From Pseudoalteromonas luteoviolacea (GTDB taxonomy: Bacteria; Pseudomonadota; Gammaproteobacteria; Enterobacterales; Alteromonadaceae): 64,000 bases of DNA. Made by a program: the position numbers and the translations under genes. Below the pieces are notes generated by a model. It worked only from the letters and a program-made list of their open reading frames with translations, was not told the origin of the DNA and ran no database searches. The stretch spans positions 1-64,000 of the forward strand of contig NZ_JAKFZS010000012.1 of the NCBI RefSeq assembly GCF_021654285.1. Reading direction: 5' to 3'. This document shows, piece by piece, positions 36,493 to 45,388 of the stretch (the first letter of the stretch is position 1; every line of letters begins with the position of its first letter).

Positions 36493-37461
36493 CTACCTAC
36501 ATTTTTTCCAAGAGTTTAATCTGTCCAATCGATTGTAAAAAGTGAATTCGGCTGATGTCCTAATAAGCAGGTTGCCTTCTTGTTTTTCTTCAAAGATATT
36601 TGATGCCCAGCGATCGCAGTTTTTACAAAATGGAACTTTATCCCATTCGCCATTTTCATGATGCTCACGTATTTTTGTCATCGCCTCACCTTGCCAGACC
36701 TCTTTAACACTGGTTTCTACGACGTTCCCCACGACAACATCTTTAAAACCGTCAAGGCAGCAAATAGAGACATCACCATTAGTATGGATAGACATTGTTT
36801 CATAGAGCTCGGCACAAGGTTTTCTCTGCTCGTGGTTTATATCAATGTGTGGAAATTTTCCATCTTCAAATATTTCACCAATGCGCACAAAATCAGTAAT
36901 TTCGACCCATTTGTCTATGAAGTCCTGAACTTCATGGACATTTTCAGGTTGCTTAGTAAAGGATACGCCAATTCGAGGGCTTGGATTATCACCTCTGATT
37001 GCCAGCAACTGCTTTACATGCGCCTCAATTTTTTCAAGTTTCTCAACACCGCGAATTTTACTCAATGTTTCATTCGTGGTTGCATCAACGCTGACTGTAA
37101 TGCTGTCAACATCAATCTCTACCAGTGACGATGCCATTTTTTTATTCATAAGCAGGCCGTTGGAGTTCATTGAAATTGTGAACCCCCTGCGCTTCATGCT
37201 GCGCAAGTGCATTAAAATATCACGGCCCATTAACGGTTCGCTCCAAAGGCCAGGGCCAATGGTCTTGGTATGACCTTCTATTTCATCTAGAATTTGCTTG
37301 GCATCAGTAACCTTCATGTGCTTTTTGATGATTGCGTTAACTTTGGGGTCATCTGTGCTGCCATGCACAACACACATAGGACATTTCAGGTTACAGTCTG
37401 AGCTTAAATCCATCAAAACCCTACTTGGGTATGGCTCGAGGGGTAATTTGTATGTACTCAT
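36493..37461 (-). CDS. Radical SAM/SPASM protein
   Basis: The 322-aa product has the radical SAM cluster CNLKCPMC (Cys23, Cys27, Cys30) and a C-terminal SPASM region with CAELYE, DVSICCLDG and VPFCKNCDRW (about 215-285). SPASM clusters occur in enzymes oxidising peptides or sugars by radical chemistry. Here a dehydrogenation or epimerisation of a sugar is likely. ATG 37461 has AGGAG 6 nt upstream and is preferred over the ATG two codons earlier. Confidence 0.82.
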   Translation of the reverse strand: MSTYKLPLEPYPSRVLMDLSSDCNLKCPMCVVHGSTDDPKVNAIIKKHMKVTDAKQILDEIEGHTKTIGPGLWSEPLMGRDILMHLRSMKRRGFTISMNSNGLLMNKKMASSLVEIDVDSITVSVDATTNETLSKIRGVEKLEKIEAHVKQLLAIRGDNPSPRIGVSFTKQPENVHEVQDFIDKWVEITDFVRIGEIFEDGKFPHIDINHEQRKPCAELYETMSIHTNGDVSICCLDGFKDVVVGNVVETSVKEVWQGEAMTKIREHHENGEWDKVPFCKNCDRWASNIFEEKQEGNLLIRTSAEFTFYNRLDRLNSWKKCR

Positions 37462-37478
37462 TTGCATCTCCTAAGTTG

Positions 37479-38516
37479 CTATTGCGCAATCTTAATCAGA
37501 GCTCTCACAATTTTTTTGTTATGTAAGTCTTGAAGTGCTTGATTTATATCTTCTAATTCATAGCTATGGGTTAGCAATGCTTCCAAGTTCAGTTGGCCTT
37601 GCTGATATAGCTCTACGAATTTTGGAATATCTTTATCAGGGTTACTACCACCGCCCCAACTACCGCGAATAGATTTGCCACGATGAAAGGCATGTGGCTC
37701 TAAAGAAATTTTTAGCTCGTTACTAGGGTGTGAGGCAAATACACATTGTCCGCCACCATCTTTGACAGATTCAAATGCTTGCTCAATGGTTCTTACAGTT
37801 CCACCTGCTTCTAAGCTATAGTCAACACCAACACCATCAGTAATATCGAGAACTGCTTTTACTGCATCTATTTTACTTGCATTAACAGTGTGGGTAGCAC
37901 CAAGCTGTTTTGCTAAAGATAATTTCTCTTCATTTACATCCACTGCAATTAATTTAGTAGGCTCACTGAGTTTTGCCGCCAGCAATGCACTCATACCAAT
38001 GCCGCCAAGACCAAAAATGGCAATTGTTCTTTCTTTTTCGGGTTTTAGTTCGTTGAATACTAATCCTAGGCCTGTTGGTAGAGCACAGCCTAATAGTACC
38101 GCAAGTTTGTCGGGAAAGCTGGTGGGTAATTTCACAAGCCTGTTTTCTGCAACAATGGAGTTCTCACATAAGGTGGTAGCGCTGCCTGAATTTATTAAAT
38201 AATCTTTATGGGGGTATTTTCCGCCTGGTGCATTTAGCCCTTCCCCTTGGATCCAGCCAACCACGACTTTATCACCGGCTTTAATCTTGGTCACCCCGTC
38301 ACCAATTTTTTCTACAATACCAACACCCTCATGGCCAAGTAAATGAGGTAAGTACTTATCTTCGCCTCTGCCGCCTTGGACCTCCATCAGCTGTGAGTGG
38401 CAGAGACCGCTATATAATAACTTAACTTGAACTTGTCCTCGTGTAAGCGGAGGCATTTCAATACCATCAATGATCTCTAAAGGTTCACCAGTATTGAATA
38501 AAACGGCTGCTTTCAT
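37479..38516 (-). CDS. Zinc-dependent alcohol dehydrogenase (MDR family)
   Basis: The 345-aa product is a medium-chain dehydrogenase: LCHSQLMEVQG (catalytic Zn Cys), GHEGVGIVEKIGDGVTKIKA (Zn His-Glu) and the cofactor motif IFGLGGIGMSALLAA (about 163-177). The usual four-Cys structural zinc loop is not visible. It may oxidise or reduce a sugar or an alcohol precursor. It overlaps the next gene by 4 nt. Confidence 0.8.
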   Translation of the reverse strand: MKAAVLFNTGEPLEIIDGIEMPPLTRGQVQVKLLYSGLCHSQLMEVQGGRGEDKYLPHLLGHEGVGIVEKIGDGVTKIKAGDKVVVGWIQGEGLNAPGGKYPHKDYLINSGSATTLCENSIVAENRLVKLPTSFPDKLAVLLGCALPTGLGLVFNELKPEKERTIAIFGLGGIGMSALLAAKLSEPTKLIAVDVNEEKLSLAKQLGATHTVNASKIDAVKAVLDITDGVGVDYSLEAGGTVRTIEQAFESVKDGGGQCVFASHPSNELKISLEPHAFHRGKSIRGSWGGGSNPDKDIPKFVELYQQGQLNLEALLTHSYELEDINQALQDLHNKKIVRALIKIAQ

Positions 38517-40342
38517 GATTTCCCCTTGTTGGTATTGGCTATTTTTTTGAAATAATAATAGTTACTAATTGGTTTGTGTGCTTCGAAGTCAGGTACGTCC
38601 GGAAATGCATACTCTATCAATTCATAGCTTGTTGAAACTAATTCAAAGCCAAAACTAGATACTAAATTTATAAACTCTAATTTGGTCCACGCATTTTGAT
38701 GATTAAATTGGAAGTCTTTTTCGCTGTCGCGTACTTTTTGCGTCAAGATTTTCGAAATTTCGTTTATGGACTCTATCTTAAAGATCTCGGCATATTCTTC
38801 ACTAGTTAGCCTCACAGGTCCACAATACCCAGAACGAGCAGATGCTTGATCTTTGTATAGATGACCATAATCTGAATTCCAGAAACTAGTAATTACATTC
38901 GCGGCATGTGATAAAGCACACTTAGGATCAACACCATGTTTTTGCCAGTTTTTAAGTAGCTCTTTTGATTGTGAGAATTGATTGAAATACTGCATGTTAC
39001 CATTTAAACCTGCAGTCCTAGCAGAGTCAAAATCAGGGATTTTGATCAATAGGTCACCATCTGGTTGAAGGATCCGCCAGCTTTCTGTTAGTAAGTTTGT
39101 CAGTGTTTCATGATCAATATGTTCAAAAAAGTGTGAAGAATATACGAGGCTACATGAGTTATCCAAATTGGGTAAAATCGTTTTTGGAGTAAAGCTAATA
39201 GGTTGGATATTAGCCCCATCGCATTCATCGTAACAAATCCAGTTTTCACCATTAAAGTTAGCACCTCCACCAAGGTTAACTTTGTAAGCACCACACCGTT
39301 GCCAAGGCTTATAAGGATATTCTGAAACCAAGCCTACTGTACGAACTTGCGTGTCTTTGTATTGATTCGTTGCTATGGTGAGTTCACAAACCAATCTATT
39401 AAGTTTATCGGTGGATAGGCCTCTGTGCTGAAGACGGCTGTTTTGGAAGAGTAAAAAAGTCCCAGCTTCACCTTCAACGGTTATTTGGCTCCCATCTTCG
39501 AGTTGTATCATAGTAGAACCTGTATCAGCAGAAGGGGGCGTTATATATAGTAGGATCTTTTTCACTGGTTTAGGCATATTGTCCAAATGAAGTTTGTTTG
39601 ACCCCACATTAGAATTTAACACTTTAGCGAGCTTAGTGATGCGGCAATTAACAACTTTCCAATGACTACCTAATTGCTGAGCAATTTCCTCGTAGTGCTT
39701 TTCCAAGAAATCTTCAATCGCCAGTTGAGCGGCAGGCGTTACTTCAAGGCGTTTTAAATCTGTGTTTTGTTCGCCTAGGGCATTGGAAAAATAGTCAAAG
39801 TCATACTGACTTGAGTCAATCAATTGTACTTGCTCTGGTAGTTTTTCACAGAGTAAGCGAAAGCCATGAGCAAAGTCTTCACCAGATTTAGAAATATAGA
39901 ACCCTTGATTTTGTAATTGGGAGCCGTTCCAATTATGTATGCCTCTGTATGCCGATTCTGAGAGAGACTGATATTCATTCCAAGCAGATTCAGAGATATA
40001 AAGCCGGTTTGTTACGTTTTCACTGTAGGGCATTAAGGGAATTAGCTTAGATTTGAACTGCTCATTATGCTTAACGAGTGCATGCTTTATCTCACCATAA
40101 AATGAAATAGAAGACACTACCACAGGGTGGTCTACATTTTTCAATTCATAAGCATTTAGTACATCTATCGGTGTTTTCTTCGCTTCGCGATCTATCACTG
40201 CAATTGGCGCTCTTAAGCCATTTTCTTCAATAAATTGCAGAATATCTAAGCTCCCGCCTCCAGATCCGTAAACGTAATAATCGTTGTCTGATAAATTATT
40301 TTCTCGATAGACAACTTCAAATCTCGTCGTTATTTGAGACAT
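38513..40342 (-). CDS. Three-part protein: Rossmann-like module, Fe(II)/2OG-oxygenase-like domain, SAM methyltransferase
   Basis: The product is about 609 aa. Residues 20-110 form a Rossmann-like module (YVYGSGGGSLDILQFIEENG). Residues about 225-325 look like an iron/2-oxoglutarate oxygenase: HLD (HxD, near 252) and a distal His in LQHRGLS (near 306). Residues about 350-480 are a class I methyltransferase: VNLGGGANFNGENWICYDEC, then SHFFEHI and GDLLIKIPDFD. Hydroxylation followed by methylation on one substrate is an attractive inference. ATG 40342 follows AGGA; an in-frame GTG 12 nt upstream is less likely. Confidence 0.65.
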   Translation of the reverse strand: MSQITTRFEVVYRENNLSDNDYYVYGSGGGSLDILQFIEENGLRAPIAVIDREAKKTPIDVLNAYELKNVDHPVVVSSISFYGEIKHALVKHNEQFKSKLIPLMPYSENVTNRLYISESAWNEYQSLSESAYRGIHNWNGSQLQNQGFYISKSGEDFAHGFRLLCEKLPEQVQLIDSSQYDFDYFSNALGEQNTDLKRLEVTPAAQLAIEDFLEKHYEEIAQQLGSHWKVVNCRITKLAKVLNSNVGSNKLHLDNMPKPVKKILLYITPPSADTGSTMIQLEDGSQITVEGEAGTFLLFQNSRLQHRGLSTDKLNRLVCELTIATNQYKDTQVRTVGLVSEYPYKPWQRCGAYKVNLGGGANFNGENWICYDECDGANIQPISFTPKTILPNLDNSCSLVYSSHFFEHIDHETLTNLLTESWRILQPDGDLLIKIPDFDSARTAGLNGNMQYFNQFSQSKELLKNWQKHGVDPKCALSHAANVITSFWNSDYGHLYKDQASARSGYCGPVRLTSEEYAEIFKIESINEISKILTQKVRDSEKDFQFNHQNAWTKLEFINLVSSFGFELVSTSYELIEYAFPDVPDFEAHKPISNYYYFKKIANTNKGKS

Positions 40343-40399
40343 GATAATCCTCACTATTTCATTAGGTTAGTTTTTTTTAATGGTACTAAACCTAATTAT

Positions 40400-41410
40400 T
40401 TATTTAACCGCGCTTAAGTCACAAAAGGTGCTTGCAGATTCAATTCTCGCTGCGATTGATTCAAAGTATTTTTGACTCTTAGCTAGCTGTTTTGACTTTA
40501 CTTCCTCAAGTTCATCATATGTTATGCAACTTTTGTTCCAAGAGAATTTTCGACGTGTTTGTATATCGTCAATAAACTCGTTTAACATAATTAAACACCA
40601 CTTTAAATGAGTAAGTTCTAATGTTGTTAAGAAGATATTTCGTTGAATAGGAATATGTTGAAATAATTGGCTATCAAAAAATAACTTCAGAGAATTCATC
40701 TCAATAGGAACGGCGGGCTGTGAAAAAAAATCGCATAAGAGTTTCCAGCTTGTATCCATGCCAGCATATTCAAAATCGAAAAAAACTAGCCCTTGTTTAG
40801 TTTTCATTGCGTTATGAAAGCCAAAGTCTGAGGGGGATAAGATATTTCTTTCTAGCTTTACTCCCGCATTTTCGGGTAATAGGCAACGTACTTTATCAGC
40901 CCTGTTTTGGATTTTTTCTAGCAGCTCTTTTAAACATTTACTGTTTTCAGTTGCCTTAAATCTGGCGAGGCGTCTTTCTATTATGGTATGAAAACCAATA
41001 AGGCTCGAAGGGCTCTCTGAGGCTACATTTAAACTTTTATTATCTAACGGAATATCATTAATTCTTTCAATAAATTGAAGTGCATCTGAGACTAATTTAG
41101 GTGAAGAGCATTCGATGCTATCCCCTTGTGTAAATTTAAATAGACTTACATAATTCTGTTTGCAAGAAGCAATGGGTTCAGGTATAGATTTGACTCCGTT
41201 GTTCCATAGGTGCTGTGAGAAGCTGAATTCATTCGTAAGTTTATTAGTTGATTGTGTATGGTGAGGGGAGAATGATTTTAAAAACCAACTCCCTTGGTGA
41301 GATGCAACTTGATAGCCGCGATTATTAGCACCACCACTTAATGTAGTTATAGTCAGTTCATCGGTTTCTAATGTCTGTTTCAACCACAGTCTTATTGCTT
41401 CACTTATCAT
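40400..41410 (-). CDS. APH/choline-kinase-like phosphotransferase
   Basis: The 336-aa product has a protein-kinase-like fold of the APH family: SGGANNRGYQV (about 25-35) and LSPSDFGFHNAM (about 200-211, Asp catalytic) followed by VFFDFEYAGMD, the metal-binding Asp. In glycan clusters such kinases probably phosphorylate sugars or polyols. It overlaps the HAD gene by 4 nt. Confidence 0.7.
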   Translation of the reverse strand: MISEAIRLWLKQTLETDELTITTLSGGANNRGYQVASHQGSWFLKSFSPHHTQSTNKLTNEFSFSQHLWNNGVKSIPEPIASCKQNYVSLFKFTQGDSIECSSPKLVSDALQFIERINDIPLDNKSLNVASESPSSLIGFHTIIERRLARFKATENSKCLKELLEKIQNRADKVRCLLPENAGVKLERNILSPSDFGFHNAMKTKQGLVFFDFEYAGMDTSWKLLCDFFSQPAVPIEMNSLKLFFDSQLFQHIPIQRNIFLTTLELTHLKWCLIMLNEFIDDIQTRRKFSWNKSCITYDELEEVKSKQLAKSQKYFESIAARIESASTFCDLSAVK

Positions 41411-42000
41411 ATTACCTCAGGGATATCAGACCACTTGGTAATGTGAGTTAAACCTTCTTTGTTGTTAGAATTATTATTAAATAAGACTTTTCTACAGCGA
41501 GCAGGAAATAGTTTATGATTAAAAATTGACTCTAAATCATCGATAAATAAATCACAATTTAGTTTATCAATACATAATAACTTTTCTTCTTTTGTCTCGT
41601 TAAAGTTTAGGTCAGACTCAGAAAAGGGCGCGCCATTTGAACCTATAAAACCATTGCTCTTTAGCCAATTAGTTGCAGCATGATGAAAGTCTACAGGCTC
41701 GCCAATAATTGGATAGCGTGTTTTGTGTGAAATGAGTTTCAAAGTATGACCTTTTGCATGCCATTGTTCAAGGACTTGCAGGCAGTCAGTATATGGGCGA
41801 GCTTGATCAATTTCTTTACCGTATACAATACCTTGTAGCTCGGTCCACTTTCGCTCATTGTCACTAATTATAAAATAACTCTTAACTTCTGTTTTGGATC
41901 GTCCTGTGGATTCGGGGATCCAGTCTAACTTTAATGCAACATCATAGAAAACACCTGTGTAGTCCGCTATTGTATTATCAAAATCAATCCCAATAATCAT
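41407..42000 (-). CDS. HAD-superfamily phosphatase
   Basis: The 197-aa product starts MIIGIDFDNTIADYT, the DxDx(T/V) nucleophile motif (Asp6, Asp8), with KLISHKTRY as motif II and DLFIDDLESIF (about 151) as motif IV. It is likely a small sugar-phosphate phosphatase (compare GmhB). It lies between the transketolase pair and the kinase, overlapping both by 4 nt. Confidence 0.72.
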   Translation of the reverse strand: MIIGIDFDNTIADYTGVFYDVALKLDWIPESTGRSKTEVKSYFIISDNERKWTELQGIVYGKEIDQARPYTDCLQVLEQWHAKGHTLKLISHKTRYPIIGEPVDFHHAATNWLKSNGFIGSNGAPFSESDLNFNETKEEKLLCIDKLNCDLFIDDLESIFNHKLFPARCRKVLFNNNSNNKEGLTHITKWSDIPEVI

Positions 42001-42917
42001 AGCAATCCTCTGTGAACAAGTTTATTTAATATGTTACTAACGGTTAAACCTGCTTTGATACGGGCATCCTCTGGTGAGTGCACTTGGTCAATAAAGAAAT
42101 CGGGTATACCAAAACGATGAACTCTAACCGCTGCCGTGTGATCTGATACATACTCTAGTACTGCGCTACCAAAGCCACCATTAACATTGTGCTCTTCGAG
42201 AGTAACAATGTGATCAAAGCGAGCTGATGCTGAAGTTAGGTAGTCTTCATCTAGAGGCTTCACAGTATGAAAACTTACTAGTTCAGCGTTAATTCCTTTT
42301 GCTGATAATTCATAATGCAGCGCTTGCGCGAGTGGCATAATCGTTCCAGTCGCTAAGATAGTTACCTTTTCACCAGCGACCATAGTATGTGCCTGACCAA
42401 ATTTTAAAGCTGGTTCAGCGTCATGGACACTTGGTTCGTTTTTCTTACCGATCCTAAAGTAGCATGGTTGATTGAGCTCAATAAGCTGAGGCATTAAAAT
42501 TTCGAGCTCTTGTGCATCCGCTGGGCAAACAATATTCATGTTTGGTAGGGAGCGCATCAATGCGATATCTTCAAATGAATGATGGGTTGGGCCCAAATTT
42601 GCGTACGATAGTCCAGACCCTGTCCCAACGATGATCACAGGTTGGTTCTGGTAGGCAATATCAATCTTTATTTGTTCAAAGTTACGCGCAGTGGTAAACG
42701 GCGTGATGGTATATATAAAAGGCTTGTGCCCCATCATGGCACTGCCTGCAGCCATAGATGCCATATTTGCTTCCGCGATGCCCGCATTAACAGTGCGGTC
42801 TGATGCAAACTCTTTTAATGGATTAAATAGTCTGTTACCGATATCAGCATAAAAAAGCAGTAATCGTTGGTCGTCTTTCGCCAGTTCGGTTAGGACCCTT
42901 GCAAAGGCATTTCTCAT
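41997..42917 (-). CDS. Transketolase-like C-terminal subunit
   Basis: The 306-aa product matches the pyrimidine-binding and C-terminal domains of transketolase/DXPS-type enzymes: DRTVNAGIAEANMASMAAGS (about 38-57), TITPFTTARNFEQIKIDIAY (about 70-89) and a C-terminal ILATGTIMPLAQALHYEL region. Together with the next gene it forms a split thiamine-pyrophosphate enzyme. It overlaps its partner gene by 4 nt. Confidence 0.85.
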   Translation of the reverse strand: MRNAFARVLTELAKDDQRLLLFYADIGNRLFNPLKEFASDRTVNAGIAEANMASMAAGSAMMGHKPFIYTITPFTTARNFEQIKIDIAYQNQPVIIVGTGSGLSYANLGPTHHSFEDIALMRSLPNMNIVCPADAQELEILMPQLIELNQPCYFRIGKKNEPSVHDAEPALKFGQAHTMVAGEKVTILATGTIMPLAQALHYELSAKGINAELVSFHTVKPLDEDYLTSASARFDHIVTLEEHNVNGGFGSAVLEYVSDHTAAVRVHRFGIPDFFIDQVHSPEDARIKAGLTVSNILNKLVHRGLL

Positions 42918-43714
42918 AGTCCAAGCTCCTTTTTCGCCATATCTACTTCATCAGCTTTTGGAATTCGGTAGTGCCAGTTGTTGTCATTTTCCATAAAGGA
43001 TACGCCTTTACCTTTAATGGTATCCGCCACAATACAGACTGGTTGAGAGTATTGCTTTGCCTGTTCAAAAGCATTTTGCAAGCTATTTAAATCGTGACCA
43101 TTAATACGAATGGTGTGCCAACCAAAAGCGCGCCACTTTTCTTCCAATGGTTCTAAGTGCATGATATCGCAGCTTTTCCCAGTACCTTGAAGCTTATTGA
43201 AGTCTACAATTGCGACCAAGTTATCAAGCTTTTTCCCAGCTGCAAACATAGCAGCTTCCCACACAGTGCCTTCATTGAGCTCGCCATCTCCCATTAAAAC
43301 ATAAAAACGATTCTCTTTTTGCTGAAGCTTTGTGCTCAGTGCCATACCTGCTGCGAGGGAAAGTGCGTGTCCTAACGATCCTGATACCGTTTCAACACCA
43401 GCGGGGGCATTGATACCCGGGTGTTCTTCAAATTGGCTGCCTGTTTGCCCATGCTCGTACAGAGCCTGAATGTCAAAAAAGCCACGGTAAGCAAGTGCTG
43501 TATAAAGGGCGCTGGCTGCGTGACCTTTCCCTAATAAGAAGTAATCACGATCACTGGCATTGGGCATGCTGGGGTCAATATTTAAAACGCGCCAGTAGAG
43601 CGTGGCTAAAATATCAACGCAGGATAAGCAGCTGCCTAAGTGGGGGGTTTTAGTCTGGCTAGAGACATCACATAATGTATGTCTCATTTTTGCCGCTATA
43701 GTTTCAAGATTCAT
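42914..43714 (-). CDS. Transketolase-like N-terminal subunit (ThDP binding)
   Basis: The 266-aa product is the cofactor-binding half of a split transketolase: LGKGHAASALYTALAYRG (about 53-70) and the GDG-N motif GDGELNEGTVWEAAMFA (about 142-158), with VDFNKLQGTG completing the magnesium/thiamine site. In glycan loci such pairs may move two-carbon units to keto sugars. It follows a methyltransferase gene by 8 nt. Confidence 0.86.
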   Translation of the reverse strand: MNLETIAAKMRHTLCDVSSQTKTPHLGSCLSCVDILATLYWRVLNIDPSMPNASDRDYFLLGKGHAASALYTALAYRGFFDIQALYEHGQTGSQFEEHPGINAPAGVETVSGSLGHALSLAAGMALSTKLQQKENRFYVLMGDGELNEGTVWEAAMFAAGKKLDNLVAIVDFNKLQGTGKSCDIMHLEPLEEKWRAFGWHTIRINGHDLNSLQNAFEQAKQYSQPVCIVADTIKGKGVSFMENDNNWHYRIPKADEVDMAKKELGL

Positions 43715-43722
43715 AATTTACT

Positions 43723-44385
43723 TTACGGAATAAACCAATAGAAATCGCCAGTGTAGCCGTTATCTTGGAAAAATTGTTTCCAATCATCTACATGCATGAT
43801 GGTTTTGGCTGTTAATGCCCACTCCAGCATACGCTCTTTTTCTTCATCGTTGCGGTAAGCATCTACAGTAATAAATGATTTACCTCGACTTACTCGTTCG
43901 ATTTCCTTCAGTGCTAATGCACATTCTTGCTCATCTAAGTTATGGATAGTATTAATCGACATCACCACATCGAAGCTATTGTCTTCGTAGGGCAGAGATT
44001 TTGCGTTACCCTGAGTCAATATGTCTTTAACTTCTTCTTTTGCATGCTCAAGAGCATACTCAGATATATCTAAGCCTTGTAGCTGTATGCCAGGGATTAA
44101 TTGCTGTAAATCGTAGAGCATGAATCCTTTAGCACAGCCAACGTCTAGCAGGCGGCTTTGTGCGGATAAGCCAAAATGAGCTTGTAAGTCTGGTACAACC
44201 GGTTGCCAAAAGCGTGAGAAGTAACTGAATCCGCCATAACCATAAGTGCGGTCACCGTCGAAAAAGTCTTTACCATATTGCCTTGCAATCTCTCTGTCGG
44301 CTTCGGTAATGACGTTGGCTCGGCCTTTAGTGTCTCGCTTAGACTTTGGGTAGTTTTTTAATAGGTCTATTTCTTGTCCTAGCAT
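43723..44385 (-). CDS. Class I SAM-dependent methyltransferase
   Basis: The 220-aa product has motif I LLDVGCAKGFMLYDLQQL (about 78-95), a following LDISEYALEHAKEEV and VVMSINTIHNLDEQE (motif IV region). It resembles UbiE/MenG-like methyltransferases in sugar loci. It starts 7 nt after the SDR gene and ends 8 nt before the transketolase pair. Confidence 0.78.
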   Translation of the reverse strand: MLGQEIDLLKNYPKSKRDTKGRANVITEADREIARQYGKDFFDGDRTYGYGGFSYFSRFWQPVVPDLQAHFGLSAQSRLLDVGCAKGFMLYDLQQLIPGIQLQGLDISEYALEHAKEEVKDILTQGNAKSLPYEDNSFDVVMSINTIHNLDEQECALALKEIERVSRGKSFITVDAYRNDEEKERMLEWALTAKTIMHVDDWKQFFQDNGYTGDFYWFIP

Positions 44386-44392
44386 AGCTTTC

Positions 44393-45388
44393 TCACGGTT
44401 TATGAATATATGAATCTGGTAGATTTTTTAAATCATCAAGGTGTGTTTTAACCCAGCCAATGGTACGTTCAAGTCCATTTTCGAGTGACACTTGGTCTTG
44501 CCAATTAAGTTGCTCACGCAACTTGGTTGCATCTAATAAGTATGCTGCATCTTTTCCTAGGCGGTCTTCTGTCACTTGGCACACTTGCTCAAATGGGACT
44601 TGTAACATGTCACAGATCAACTCAACAAGTGCACGGATGGAAATGGTGCGCTCGGTTGAAATATGATAGATGTCACCTAGCTGCCCTTGCTGAGCAATTG
44701 AGTGAGTCGCTGCTGATACATCGTCGATGTGAATGAATGAGCGGGTAGAATGGCCACCACCATGCAATGGTAATGTTTTGCCTAGTAGCGCAAATAAAAT
44801 GGTGCGAGGAATAATGCGATACAACTGCTGTCCTTCACCATACACATTCGCTGCCCGTGTGTATAACACAGGGAAGTTATGTACATCAAAAAAGGTATGT
44901 AAGCTCATATCTGCAGCAGCTCTGGAAACAGCATAAGGTGTACTGGGATTGTAATTGCGGTGTTCAGGCACCAATCCTTCGCAGCTACCGTAGACCTCTG
45001 GCGTCGAGATATGAATGTACTTGTCTAAGTGATCAATATGTCGCAGGCGGTTGTGTAATTGTACGGTAGACACGCAGTTTGTCATAAACCAGTGTTCAGG
45101 GTAATCCCAGCTTTGTCCAACCATACTTTGTGCTGCAAAGTTATATATATGTTTTATCTTATGCTTTTCAACCAAAGCAATGATTTCATCGAGATGATGG
45201 TTTAAATCAAGTTGATGAAAATCAAGGTTATTTTTTTGTTCAACCCAACGGTAAGGGAGCAGGGCATTATGTGGCTCTTTTGAGCGACTGGCAGCGATGA
45301 CAGGCTGCTCTTTTTTAAGCATATGTGCACAAAAAGAAGCGCCTGAAAAAGAATTGCTACCAAGTACTAAAATAGGAGAATCAGACAT
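44393..45388 (-). CDS. Nucleotide-sugar 4,6-dehydratase/epimerase (extended SDR), YxxxR variant
   Basis: The 331-aa product has NAD motif VLGSNSFSGASFCAHML (about 7-23), NFAAQSMVGQSWDYPEHW, and HISTPEVYGSCEG (about 127-139), similar to the STDEVYG motif of dTDP-glucose 4,6-dehydratases. At the catalytic YxxxK position it reads TPYAVSRAAAD: Arg replaces Lys. The dehydratase Asp of TDE is Pro. It is likely a dehydratase or epimerase, activity uncertain. It overlaps the SIS gene by 8 nt. Confidence 0.72.
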   Translation of the reverse strand: MSDSPILVLGSNSFSGASFCAHMLKKEQPVIAASRSKEPHNALLPYRWVEQKNNLDFHQLDLNHHLDEIIALVEKHKIKHIYNFAAQSMVGQSWDYPEHWFMTNCVSTVQLHNRLRHIDHLDKYIHISTPEVYGSCEGLVPEHRNYNPSTPYAVSRAAADMSLHTFFDVHNFPVLYTRAANVYGEGQQLYRIIPRTILFALLGKTLPLHGGGHSTRSFIHIDDVSAATHSIAQQGQLGDIYHISTERTISIRALVELICDMLQVPFEQVCQVTEDRLGKDAAYLLDATKLREQLNWQDQVSLENGLERTIGWVKTHLDDLKNLPDSYIHKP

